From positions 124,001 to 188,000 of the forward strand of contig NZ_BAEN01000041.1 of NCBI RefSeq assembly GCF_000314975.1: a stretch of DNA of 64,000 bases, in the 5' to 3' direction. The DNA is from Aliiglaciecola lipolytica E3 (GTDB lineage: Bacteria; Pseudomonadota; Gammaproteobacteria; Enterobacterales; Alteromonadaceae). The position numbers were made by a program, and so were the translations under genes. The notes below the pieces were generated by a model. It was not told where the DNA came from. It did no database searches and saw only the letters and a list, made by a program, of their open reading frames with translations. Numbering within the stretch: position 1 is the stretch's first letter; the number at the start of each line of letters is the position of its first letter. Positions 56,494-64,000 of this stretch are shown here, piece after piece.

Positions 56494-57759
56494 ATGGGAT
56501 TTTTAGTGCCAAGAATTATTTTATTATTAACCTTGTTAATTAGCCAACAAGTGTTTAGCCAGCAAACGGCTCAAAACCTTTTCAGCCAGTATCGTAATTC
56601 ACTGTATCAAATTCAAATGATTGATAAAGAATCAGGAAATAAATCTTCTATCGGTTCAGGTTTTAGAGTGAGTGACAGCGGCGATATTATTTCTAACTAT
56701 CATGTCATATCAGATTTTGTATATTTTCCGGATAAATTCCGGATGCAATATATGGATGCCAGTGGAAACACAGGAAGTTTGAAGCTTAAAAATTTCGACG
56801 TTATAAACGATCTATCTTTACTGCAAATAGACCCTGAACAAACCAGTGGTTTACCGTTTAATTTAGCAGAAAGCTTACCCTTACAAGGTTCAAATATTTA
56901 CTCATTGGGTAATCCTCACGATTTAGGCATGATAGTGGTTCCTGGTACTTATAATGGATTAAAAAAGAATAGCTTTTACCAACGAATCCACTTTACTGGA
57001 TCAATTAACCCAGGCATGAGTGGCGGACCTGCGGTTAACGGACTTGGGCAAATTGTCGGCGTTAACGTTGCAACGGCAGGCAATCAAATCGGATTTCTAA
57101 TTCCGCTCCCCAAAGTTAAAGCGTTATTTGAATCTCAACAACAAATTAAAGTTGAAGATTACAAAACACATATTCAACAACAATTGCAAGCAAACCAAAA
57201 TAAAATGATCTCTGAGATTCTTTCATCCCCTTGGACATATTCCCAACTAGGTAAGGCCCGTGTTCCGGAGAAAATATCCGACTTTATTTCGTGCTGGGGT
57301 GGTTCTAATGCTAGTGAAAAAGATGTGAAGTTTTTGTCTGTTTCAAATAGATGCCGCATCGGTGAAGCTGTATTCTTAAATGCCAGACTTCAAACTGGCG
57401 AAATTGAAATTGAATTTGAATGGTTAACAAGTGAAGAACTAAATACGTTTCAGTTTCACAACTTTCTTAGTCAAAAAATCGCCTTTACTCGACCAGGAAA
57501 TCTAGCTGGCAAAAATGACGTGACAAATTATCGCTGTCAACAAGACATTGTCAGTAATCAACAAGAGTTAACTCAAAAAAGTATTTTATGTGCACGCGCA
57601 TATAAAGATTTTAACGACCTTTACGACGTTTTATTTATTTCGGCCAGCAATGATTATGCGGATGGAAGTTTAATCAGCCACTTTACTTTAGCAGGTGTAA
57701 GTGCAGATTCGATGAAACAATTTTCAAAACAATTTATGGATTCCATGTCATGGCAATAG
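56494..57759 (+). CDS. Exported trypsin-like serine protease with a novel cysteine-containing C-terminal domain
   Basis: Periplasmic protease of 421 residues. Signal peptide 1-23 (VFS|QQ). The S1C protease domain (about 28-215) has His70 (SNYHVIS), Asp106 (INDLSLLQID) and Ser176 (NPGMSGGPAVNG). No PDZ domain follows, unlike DegP/DegS. Residues about 230-421 hold four cysteines (in SCWGG, NRCRI, YRCQQ and LCARA) that could form two disulfides, and match nothing I recognise. GTG at 56506 is an alternative start. The gene overlaps the following FHA gene by 10 bp, so the two are translationally coupled. Confidence 0.82.
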   Translation: MGFLVPRIILLLTLLISQQVFSQQTAQNLFSQYRNSLYQIQMIDKESGNKSSIGSGFRVSDSGDIISNYHVISDFVYFPDKFRMQYMDASGNTGSLKLKNFDVINDLSLLQIDPEQTSGLPFNLAESLPLQGSNIYSLGNPHDLGMIVVPGTYNGLKKNSFYQRIHFTGSINPGMSGGPAVNGLGQIVGVNVATAGNQIGFLIPLPKVKALFESQQQIKVEDYKTHIQQQLQANQNKMISEILSSPWTYSQLGKARVPEKISDFISCWGGSNASEKDVKFLSVSNRCRIGEAVFLNARLQTGEIEIEFEWLTSEELNTFQFHNFLSQKIAFTRPGNLAGKNDVTNYRCQQDIVSNQQELTQKSILCARAYKDFNDLYDVLFISASNDYADGSLISHFTLAGVSADSMKQFSKQFMDSMSWQ

Positions 57760-58715
57760 TCGTTGAAGTACTGTCGAGAAACGGCAAGGTCTTAAATCAT
57801 CAAGTTTTTGATAAAGCACAAATTTCTATTGGACGTGCCTATGACAATGATATCCGCATAGATGACCCCTATATTTGTCCGCACCATATTAATATTCGCG
57901 CCGACGAAGATACAAAAGCGCTGGTTTTGGCAGATGTAGAGTCGTTGAATGGGGTTAAGGTTAATGGTAAATCTGGAACAAATGCGTTAATTGGATACGA
58001 TGATATTATCACCATCGGTCGTACACGATTACGCATTTTCAGACATAAACAGGCGGTAGCGCCCGCGATAGTGCTAAGTAAACTAGAAGAGAAGATGGAA
58101 TGGTTATCAATGCGTCGGCTTTGTGTACTTTTTGCCATGATCTTTATCGCGTTAATTTCAGCTAATTTTTACTTTAATAGCATCGTTGAAGTAAATGTAT
58201 CGCAAGTCATGAAAGTAAGCTTAGGGGTCACGGCAGCGGCTTGTATCTGGCCTTTCTCCTTTGCACTTCTGTCTATTTTAGCCAAGAAAGACGCGCACAT
58301 TGTGAGTCAGTTTAATTTACTTTGGCTGTTTCTTATCAGTCATGAGTTATTAAATTACTTGCAGGCTATGTTGCAGTTCAATTTAAGTTCTGTGCAATTT
58401 GTTTATTGGTTCATTTTATTAATCAAAGGTGCATTATTTTTTACCTTTTTGTGGTTCACCTTATTTATTGCATTCCACCAGTCAAAGCGTATGAGAAATT
58501 CAATCAGCATTGCTGGTACAGCATTAATTGCGATATATATTTTAGCGCCTCACGTCTTCAACACGCAAAAATTCAGTCAGTCTCCACGTTATTCTTCAAA
58601 AATACTGACACCTGCTTTTAGAGTGACCTCACCAGAAAGCACAGAGAAATTTGTTGAACGTTCTGAAGGATTAATCGAAGATTTAAAACATGACGTTGAA
58701 GAAGGTAATCAATAG
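57750..58715 (+). CDS. FHA domain membrane protein
   Basis: Protein of 321 residues with a cytoplasmic N-terminal FHA domain (about 1-98): SIGRAYDNDIRIDD (Gly28-Arg29), then ICPHHINI and SLNGVKVNG (Asn67-Gly68). The phosphate-contacting Ser of the usual SxxH motif is Cys43 here, with His46 kept. A linker leads to about five membrane helices (120-270) and a hydrophilic C-terminus with an acidic end. FHA domains bind phosphothreonine. The 10-bp overlap with the protease gene suggests that the two proteins work together across the inner membrane. Confidence 0.85.
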   Translation: MAIVVEVLSRNGKVLNHQVFDKAQISIGRAYDNDIRIDDPYICPHHINIRADEDTKALVLADVESLNGVKVNGKSGTNALIGYDDIITIGRTRLRIFRHKQAVAPAIVLSKLEEKMEWLSMRRLCVLFAMIFIALISANFYFNSIVEVNVSQVMKVSLGVTAAACIWPFSFALLSILAKKDAHIVSQFNLLWLFLISHELLNYLQAMLQFNLSSVQFVYWFILLIKGALFFTFLWFTLFIAFHQSKRMRNSISIAGTALIAIYILAPHVFNTQKFSQSPRYSSKILTPAFRVTSPESTEKFVERSEGLIEDLKHDVEEGNQ

Positions 58716-58718
58716 GTA

Positions 58719-59483
58719 ATGTGTATTCTTTTCATCGCCGTTGAACAGCATCCAGATTATCCTTTAATTATTGCTGCCAATCGCGATGAGTTCTATCAGC
58801 GCGAAACAGCCCAATCAAAATTTTGGGATGATAACGAGCAAGTGCTTGCTGGTAGAGATCTTGAGGCTGGCGGCACATGGATGGGTATGAATAAAAATGG
58901 CCGTCTGTGTGCGCTAACCAATGTCCGCGATCCACAAAAAATATTAACTAACGCCACCTCAAGAGGTTATCTGGTAAGTGAATTCTTAACAAATCAAGAT
59001 TCTCAGTTATCGTATTTAGCCAAACTTCAAGAAAGTAAACACCAATATAATGGTTACAACCTCATGTTTGGTCAGTGGAACAATCTTTGGGTTTACAATA
59101 ATCACACTGATAAACTCGCTAAATTAACCGCTGGGGTGTATGGCTTGTCGAACGCCGATTTAGACAGTCCGTGGCCTAAAATTAATCAAGGTGTGAATAA
59201 GTTAAAAGAGCATTGCCAACAGGCGCAAGCGCTGAATACCGATAAATTATTCGCAATACTTCTTGATCAAACCCAGGCACGTGACGAATTATTGCCAAAA
59301 ACCGGGGTGCCAATTGATTGGGAACGTAAGCTTTCTTCTATTTTCATACAATCCCCGGATTACGGAACGCGTTCTTCAACGCTATTATTAGTGAACAAAA
59401 ACAAGCATGTAACTTGGTTGGAACATACGTTTGATAATCAAGGAATTAATCGACAACAGCGTAGTTTTAACTTTTACCTCTAA
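58719..59483 (+). CDS. NRDE (TANGO2) family protein
   Basis: Protein of 254 residues named for its NRDE motif, visible in IIAANRDEFYQRET (about 17-30). It begins Met-Cys, and Cys2 may become the N-terminal nucleophile of an Ntn-hydrolase-like fold. Other family stretches are LAGRDLEAGGTWMGMNKNGR and ALTNVRDP. TANGO2 relatives are linked to heme handling and lipid homeostasis in eukaryotes; the bacterial role is unclear. It follows the FHA gene after 3 bp. Confidence 0.87.
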   Translation: MCILFIAVEQHPDYPLIIAANRDEFYQRETAQSKFWDDNEQVLAGRDLEAGGTWMGMNKNGRLCALTNVRDPQKILTNATSRGYLVSEFLTNQDSQLSYLAKLQESKHQYNGYNLMFGQWNNLWVYNNHTDKLAKLTAGVYGLSNADLDSPWPKINQGVNKLKEHCQQAQALNTDKLFAILLDQTQARDELLPKTGVPIDWERKLSSIFIQSPDYGTRSSTLLLVNKNKHVTWLEHTFDNQGINRQQRSFNFYL

Positions 59484-59567
59484 TAAGCTTATTTATTACT
59501 CGAAATCTCGCTGATTACTGGCATAATAGCGGCTTCTTTTTTGCCTGTTATTAATTGAGGAATTGCT

Positions 59568-60758
59568 GTGTTAGAAGTGTTACCCAAATTACCCGCCGAT
59601 CCGATTTTAGGTTTATCTGCCGCATATCGTGAAGATCCTAATCCAAATAAAATTGATCTTGGTGTTGGGGTTTATAAAGATGAAGATGGTAATACGCCTA
59701 TTCTCAGTTCTATCGCAAAAGCACAGAACATCCTATTGGCTCAAGAAAAATCAAAAACCTACATTACCCCTCAAGGTGTACAAGGTTACATCGATGGTAT
59801 GTTGCAATTATTATTAGGTAAAGGTCACCCTGCCCTAATTGAAGATAGAGTGGCAGCAGTGCAAGCACCTGGTGGATGTGGTGCATTGCGTGTACTAGCT
59901 GAATTATTAAAACGCTGTAACCCGGATACCACTGTTTGGGTGAGTGATCCGACATGGGCAAACCATATTCCTTTAATTGGTAATGCGGGCCTTAAAATAG
60001 AAACCTATCCTTATTTTGATAAAGCCACTGCAAGTATTAAATTCGATGAAATGGCGGATTGTCTTAAGCAAGTTAAAAAAGGTGATGTCGTATTGCTACA
60101 TGGATGCTGTCATAACCCTACAGGTGGTGATTTAAGCAAGCAACAATGGCAAGCCGTACTAGAAATTGCACAACAACAAGGTTTCCTTCCGTTTGTTGAC
60201 GTGGCATATCAAGGCTTTGGTGATGGTCTGGAAGAAGATGCATATGGCGTACGTTTATTAACTGAAAACCTGCCAGAAGTAATTATTGCAGCGTCTTGTT
60301 CTAAGAATTTTGGATTGTATCGCGAGCGTGTAGGTTTAGCTGTTGCGGTGACTAATAGCAATACGGTTAGACAAAGTATGCAAAGTCAGATTCAGTCAAT
60401 TGCCAGAGGTATTTATTCAATGCCACCGTCGTATGGTGGTGCGTTAGTTGATATCGTTTTAACTGATCCAGAATTGAAACTAGAATGGCAAAATGAAGTT
60501 GAAGCAATGCGATTGCGCATGCAATCATTGCGTCAACTACTAGCAGCTAAACTCGCTGAAAAAGGCGCAAATAAAGATTTTAGTTTTATTACCCAGCAAA
60601 AAGGTATGTTTTCATATCTTTGTATCAGCCCAGAACAGGTCCAAGCGATCCGAAATAAACATAGTGTATATTTTGTGGATTCTAGTCGTGTGAATATTGC
60701 TGGAATCAGCTTAAAAAATGTTGATGCACTTGCTACTGCTTTAGTAGATATTCTATAA
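59568..60758 (+). CDS. tyrB: Aromatic amino acid/aspartate aminotransferase
   Basis: Class I aspartate/aromatic aminotransferase of 396 residues (E. coli TyrB 397). Typical segments are DPNPNKIDLGVGVYKDEDG, VSDPTWANH, LLHGCCHNPTGGDL, VDVAYQGFGDG and the PLP Lys in SCSKNFGLYRERVG. The CCHNPTG form and PFVDVAYQ favour the TyrB/PhhC side over AspC. It interconverts aromatic amino acids and their 2-oxo acids. The start is GTG at 59568, preceded by GAGGA. A terminator follows. Confidence 0.9.
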   Translation: MLEVLPKLPADPILGLSAAYREDPNPNKIDLGVGVYKDEDGNTPILSSIAKAQNILLAQEKSKTYITPQGVQGYIDGMLQLLLGKGHPALIEDRVAAVQAPGGCGALRVLAELLKRCNPDTTVWVSDPTWANHIPLIGNAGLKIETYPYFDKATASIKFDEMADCLKQVKKGDVVLLHGCCHNPTGGDLSKQQWQAVLEIAQQQGFLPFVDVAYQGFGDGLEEDAYGVRLLTENLPEVIIAASCSKNFGLYRERVGLAVAVTNSNTVRQSMQSQIQSIARGIYSMPPSYGGALVDIVLTDPELKLEWQNEVEAMRLRMQSLRQLLAAKLAEKGANKDFSFITQQKGMFSYLCISPEQVQAIRNKHSVYFVDSSRVNIAGISLKNVDALATALVDIL

Positions 60759-60769
60759 AATCTCTTCAA

Positions 60770-60805
60770 GATGCGCTCTTTAATGAGCGCATCTCCCTGC
60801 CTTTT
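60770..60805 (+). terminator. Probable terminator of the aromatic aminotransferase gene
   Basis: GATGCGCTC (60770-60778) pairs with GAGCGCATC (60785-60793) around TTTAAT. The T-run (CTTTTTAG) comes about 7 bases later than ideal, so the terminator may be weak. Confidence 0.6.
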
Positions 60806-60935
60806 TAGCCGTTGTATCGCAGAGTTTTGAAGCAGATCGCAACATAGGCTCACATTATTTGTATTTTCACAGTTTCAGCATTGTTTGTGATTACAACGAA
60901 AATATTATCCGTACTTAATTATAAGAGAAACATTA

Positions 60936-62174
60936 ATGACCTTTAATTCCCTTGGTTTAGGCCAAAACATTGCTAATGCCCTTATCGAAAAAGGCTACAA
61001 TGAGCCGACACCAATACAAGCTCAGGCGATCCCTGCCATTCTTGATAATCAAGATGTTATGGCAGCGGCCCAAACTGGCACAGGCAAAACAGCCGGTTTT
61101 GTTTTACCCATATTAGAAAAACTGAGTCACCACCCTCGCCCTAAAGGGAATCAGGTTAATGCCTTAGTATTAACCCCTACCCGCGAATTAGCAGCGCAAA
61201 TTTCTGAAAATGTAAAAGCCTATAGTAAAAACCTGAACATTAGGCACACAGTTGTGTTCGGCGGCGTTAGTATAAATCCGCAAATGATGGCACTTAGAAA
61301 AGGCGTCGACATTTTGGTGGCCACACCGGGACGTTTATTAGATTTATATAATCAAAAAGCAGTGAAATTTGATAACTTACAAATATTAGTGCTGGATGAA
61401 GCAGATCGAATGCTGGATATGGGCTTTATTCACGATATAAAGCGTATAATCAAATTACTACCTAACAGTCGCCAAAATCTATTATTTTCTGCAACATTTT
61501 CGACGCAAATAAGAGAACTGGCTAAAAGTATTGTCAATAACCCAGTAGAGATTTCTGTTGCGCCAGCCAACAAAACTGCAGACAAAGTTGAACAATGTAT
61601 CCATCCAGTAGATAAAAGTAAGAAGTCAGGACTACTTACACATATCATCAAACAGCAAAATATGGATCAGGTGTTGGTGTTTAGTCGCACTAAACATGGC
61701 GCAAATCGACTGGCTAAACAATTAACTGCGCGTGGCATTGTATCTGCCGCTATTCATGGCAATAAAAGCCAAGGCGCACGTACTAAAGCATTAGCCGAAT
61801 TTAAATCATCAGCTATTCAAGTCCTAGTGGCAACCGACATCGCTGCAAGAGGCTTAGATATCCACCAACTTCCCTTTGTTATCAATTACGATTTACCCCA
61901 TGTCGCTGAAGACTACGTACATCGAATAGGACGTACTGGGAGAGCTGGCGCAACAGGACATGCTATTTCTTTGGTAACTGCAGAAGACATTAAGCTGTTA
62001 AAAGATATTGAGCGCGTTATCGGTGAAAAAATCCCGAGAATTGAAGTCAGTGGTTTTGAACCAAGTGAGAAATTACCTGAAACATCGGCCAATCCTCCGC
62101 CTAAAAAAGCGCCAAGACCTAAGAAACCTAAAAAACCGCGTAAACCTAGGTCACAAAATACGCCAACAAACTAA
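60936..62174 (+). CDS. rhlE: DEAD-box ATP-dependent RNA helicase RhlE
   Basis: DEAD-box helicase of 412 residues. Motifs in order are the Q motif ([12 protein letters not shown]), motif [13 protein letters not shown], Ia [49 protein letters not shown] and [13 protein letters not shown] Pro/Lys-rich basic tail (about 375-412) is typical of RhlE. It unwinds RNA in ribosome assembly or decay. It is monocistronic and converges on yaiI with an 10-bp gap. Confidence 0.94.
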   Translation: MTFNSLGLGQNIANALIEKGYNEPTPIQAQAIPAILDNQDVMAAAQTGTGKTAGFVLPILEKLSHHPRPKGNQVNALVLTPTRELAAQISENVKAYSKNLNIRHTVVFGGVSINPQMMALRKGVDILVATPGRLLDLYNQKAVKFDNLQILVLDEADRMLDMGFIHDIKRIIKLLPNSRQNLLFSATFSTQIRELAKSIVNNPVEISVAPANKTADKVEQCIHPVDKSKKSGLLTHIIKQQNMDQVLVFSRTKHGANRLAKQLTARGIVSAAIHGNKSQGARTKALAEFKSSAIQVLVATDIAARGLDIHQLPFVINYDLPHVAEDYVHRIGRTGRAGATGHAISLVTAEDIKLLKDIERVIGEKIPRIEVSGFEPSEKLPETSANPPPKKAPRPKKPKKPRKPRSQNTPTN

Positions 62175-62184
62175 AATACAAAAC

Positions 62185-62637
62185 TTAAGAGCGATGGAAC
62201 TGTGTTAGCAGTCGATCTAAGTGATTAGCAAAATTTTGGCGGTCAGTGTGGTTTAACGCCGGGGGCCCCCCGGTGTTCACACCACTAGCTCGCATGGTAT
62301 CCATAAAATCACGAATATTAAGACGCGAACGCACATTTTCTTTGTCCATTAACTCACCCCTTGGACTTAATGCATTACAGCCTTTTTCAATTACTTCAGC
62401 TGCCAATGGGATGTCACTTGTAATCACTAAATCACCTGAGTTGCAACGCGACACAATTTCATCATCAGCCACATCAAAACCGGATGAAACCTGAATTGAT
62501 GTAATATTTTTATTTGCTGGAACCCGTACAAATTGATTGGCGACTAAGGTCATTTCCACCCCAGTTCGTTGTGCAGCTTTAAATAAGATATCTTTGATTA
62601 CATTGGGACAAGCATCCGCATCTACCCAGATTTTCAA
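62185..62637 (-). CDS. yaiI: YaiI/YqxD family protein (UPF0178)
   Basis: Protein of 150 residues (E. coli YaiI 152). The PIN-like acidic N-terminus [10 protein letters not shown], the [15 protein letters not shown] segment and the TGGPPAL loop (about 121-127) are family features. The fold suggests a nuclease, but no activity is established. The TGGP codons create a GC-rich palindrome that has no evident role of its own. It lies 44 bp after yaiL. Confidence 0.92.
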   Translation of the reverse strand: MKIWVDADACPNVIKDILFKAAQRTGVEMTLVANQFVRVPANKNITSIQVSSGFDVADDEIVSRCNSGDLVITSDIPLAAEVIEKGCNALSPRGELMDKENVRSRLNIRDFMDTMRASGVNTGGPPALNHTDRQNFANHLDRLLTQFHRS

Positions 62638-62681
62638 GTTAACAAACTCCTTGCGAATATATGTTTATGACTGATTTGAAA

Positions 62682-63245
62682 TTACCATACTAGATCATCT
62701 GGAATTTCATAATCGGCATACCATTCGTCTTCTTCAGCGGTGCTGGTAGATTTAGCTTCTGCCTGCTCTGCTGCATCTGCTCGATAAACAACTGCGTCTT
62801 TATCACGTAAACTGATTTTATCCGCAACTGGCATAGGTACAATCTCATATATGCCATCCAAAACAACAATCGCAAGTTTTCCCTGACTGATGCGATTACG
62901 GGTTTGCTGATTAACATATATGCGTTTGATAATATTGTTATGGGTAAAGTTGCACGGAATATCACCGTTATCTTTGGGTTGCTTATTCAACTCAATTAGT
63001 TGTTTAATTTGCGCAACGACGGCTTTTGATTCTGCCAAGGCTTTGGCTTCTTGATTTAACTTTCGATCTTTTTCTTGTTTCGCTTGTAGTGCTTTTTCAG
63101 CCGCAATTTTAGATTCATTTTTGCTGACTACTTTGTGTTTTTGTTGTTGCTTAACTTGTTTATGCTTTTCTTTTTTAGCCTGCTTAACTTTGTTTTTATC
63201 GGTTAAACCGGCTTTTAGTAATTGCTCTTGCAGTGACAGTGCCAT
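62682..63245 (-). CDS. yaiL: DUF2058 family protein YaiL
   Basis: Soluble protein of 187 residues. I start at the ATG at 63243-63245, giving MALSLQEQLLKAGLTDKNK, which aligns with E. coli YaiL; a longer frame to 63266 adds seven unconserved residues. A Lys/Gln/Glu-rich coiled-coil region (about 20-80) precedes a small beta domain with FTHNNIIKRIYVNQQT, and the end YADYEIPDDLVW closely matches E. coli. Function is unknown. It lies between topA and yaiI. Confidence 0.9.
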   Translation of the reverse strand: MALSLQEQLLKAGLTDKNKVKQAKKEKHKQVKQQQKHKVVSKNESKIAAEKALQAKQEKDRKLNQEAKALAESKAVVAQIKQLIELNKQPKDNGDIPCNFTHNNIIKRIYVNQQTRNRISQGKLAIVVLDGIYEIVPMPVADKISLRDKDAVVYRADAAEQAEAKSTSTAEEDEWYADYEIPDDLVW

Positions 63246-63269
63246 AATAAAATACTCTGTACTCATCTT

Positions 63270-63301
63270 AGAAATAAAAACGGCAGTTTATCACTGCCGT
63301 T
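63270..63301 (-). terminator. Terminator of topA
   Basis: AACGGCAGT (63279-63287) pairs with ACTGCCGTT (63293-63301) around TTATC; on the minus strand the stem runs into TTTATTTC. It lies 22 bp past the topA stop. Confidence 0.82.
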
Positions 63302-63322
63302 AAACAAAATATGCAAATTAGA

Positions 63323-64000
63323 TTATTTACCTTTTTTGCGCTTATCGTCTACTACCCATTTACCATCCTGATACCAAGCTGACCAGCCAGTGGCTTTGCC
63401 TTCTTTATTCTCGGATGTGACATATTGTTGTTTAGTTTTACGACTAAACCTGACCATGGTTGGGTTTCCATCTGGATCTTTAGCAGGAGCATCAGCTAAA
63501 TAATAAAACTTAGGTGATATTCTATCTCTAAACCTAGCTAACTCATGCACCATGGGCGCGCGTGTTTCACGGGATTTAGGGAAATTGTGTGCCGCCATAA
63601 AAATACCAGACGCACCATCTCTAAGTACAAAATGTGCATCCGACTTTTCACATTCTAACTCAGGCAAATCAACCGGATCTTCTTTTGGTGGCGCCGCTTC
63701 ACCATTTCTCAATAGCTTGCGGGTATTTTTACACTCTTCGTTTGTGCAGCCAAAATATTTACCAAATCGCCCATTTTTAAGCTCCATGTTAGAACCGCAT
63801 TTATCACATTCGATAATCGGACCATCATAGCCTTTAATTTTAAAGGTGCCTTTTTCAACATGAGTTCCAGAACAAGTTGGCGCGTTACCACAAACATGTA
63901 ACTTACGCGTTTCATCGACCAAGTAGCTATCCATTGCCGTGCCACAGATATCGCAACGACGTTTTGATCTGAGCACTTCGGTCTCTAATTCATCCTCATC
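63323..64000 (-). CDS. topA: DNA topoisomerase I, C-terminal part (partial, runs off the right edge)
   Basis: The last 225 residues of TopA; the frame stays open to position 64000, so the 5' part lies outside the window. Three zinc-ribbon regions are visible: [23 protein letters not shown] (split), [21 protein letters not shown] followed by CKNTRK, and a degenerate [13 protein letters not shown]. The end, with [35 protein letters not shown] and [12 protein letters not shown], matches the C-terminal DNA-binding domain of E. coli TopA closely. TopA relaxes negative supercoils. Confidence 0.95.
   Translation of the reverse strand, partial: DEDELETEVLRSKRRCDICGTAMDSYLVDETRKLHVCGNAPTCSGTHVEKGTFKIKGYDGPIIECDKCGSNMELKNGRFGKYFGCTNEECKNTRKLLRNGEAAPPKEDPVDLPELECEKSDAHFVLRDGASGIFMAAHNFPKSRETRAPMVHELARFRDRISPKFYYLADAPAKDPDGNPTMVRFSRKTKQQYVTSENKEGKATGWSAWYQDGKWVVDDKRKKGK

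Noticed and set aside
62259-62273. GC-rich palindrome CCGGGGGCCCCCCGG-type sequence
   Set aside because: It lies inside yaiI and is explained by the codons for the conserved ThrGlyGlyProPro loop.
1-64000. CRISPR arrays, insertion sequences, integrases, tRNA and rRNA genes
   Set aside because: Scanned for repeated spacers, transposase frames, terminal repeats and cloverleaf sequences; none found by eye.

Overview
The window is a 64 kb stretch of an AT-rich (by eye about 40% GC) gammaproteobacterial chromosome. Protein sequences and gene order point to a marine member of the Alteromonadales (Alteromonas/Glaciecola/Paraglaciecola type). The evidence is an E. coli-like core order (rluC, yceF, yceD-rpmF-plsX-fabHDG-acpP-fabF-pabC-mltG-tmk-holB-tatD) mixed with genes common in marine heterotrophs: a branched-chain keto acid dehydrogenase, an S9 peptidase lipoprotein, a rhombosortase and a GH75-like hydrolase. 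I see no tRNA, rRNA, CRISPR array, insertion sequence, prophage or integrase. This is almost entirely vertical chromosome, so most genes are ordinary and well recognised.

Layout. 1-7.1 kb (minus strand): an SpmA/SpmB-type fused membrane protein, a class V aminotransferase, then a compact unit rlmJ - Ser/Thr kinase-like gene - tesB - gamma-carbonic-anhydrase-like gene. A 449-bp gap here carries an orphan plus-strand intrinsic terminator that I read as the end of a small RNA. 7.1-12.7 kb (minus): the bkd complex (E1-alpha, E1-beta, E2 with two lipoyl domains; no E3), a DUF2189 membrane protein and an LRAT-like cysteine-peptidase-fold protein. 12.9-19.2 kb (mostly plus): alaA-yfbR-dGTPase, msrP-msrQ, a short SulA-like division inhibitor behind two tandem LexA-like boxes, an ACT protein and ychJ. 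19.3-32.2 kb (mostly minus): secreted GH75-like protein, then the replication/cell-wall/fatty-acid block from tatD back to yceD, with Maf-2 and RluC. 32.5-35.9 kb: rne with a long leader.

35.9-44.6 kb (minus): a YbgC-like thioesterase, a rhomboid protease, then a seven-gene molybdenum-hydroxylase cluster (MoxR AAA, CoxE-like VWA, RDD membrane protein, XdhC, MocA-like transferase, [2Fe-2S] subunit, Tat-exported molybdopterin subunit). 44.8-54.2 kb: cysK, a lipoprotein, a Nudix hydrolase, an uncharacterised 118-aa protein, ppnP, a second lipoprotein, gamma-glutamyltransferase, rhombosortase, an S9 peptidase lipoprotein and a periplasmic glutathione peroxidase. 54.4-64 kb: a Cys/Met-metabolism PLP enzyme, an acyltransferase, an overlapping trypsin-like protease/FHA membrane protein pair, a TANGO2-like protein, an aromatic aminotransferase, rhlE, yaiI, yaiL and the 3' end of topA, which runs off the right edge.

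The parts I would look at first are the small RNA candidate at about 2.8-2.9 kb, the Mo-hydroxylase cluster with CoxD/CoxE-like maturation genes plus an RDD protein, the protease/FHA pair, the kinase with an unassigned C-terminal half, the near-leaderless yceD promoter, and the palindromes upstream of bkd and cysK. Starts were moved from the longest frame where a ribosome binding site, an ATGA overlap or family alignment decided it (DUF2189, tmk, rne, mocA, cysK, yaiL); rpmF was found by direct translation.
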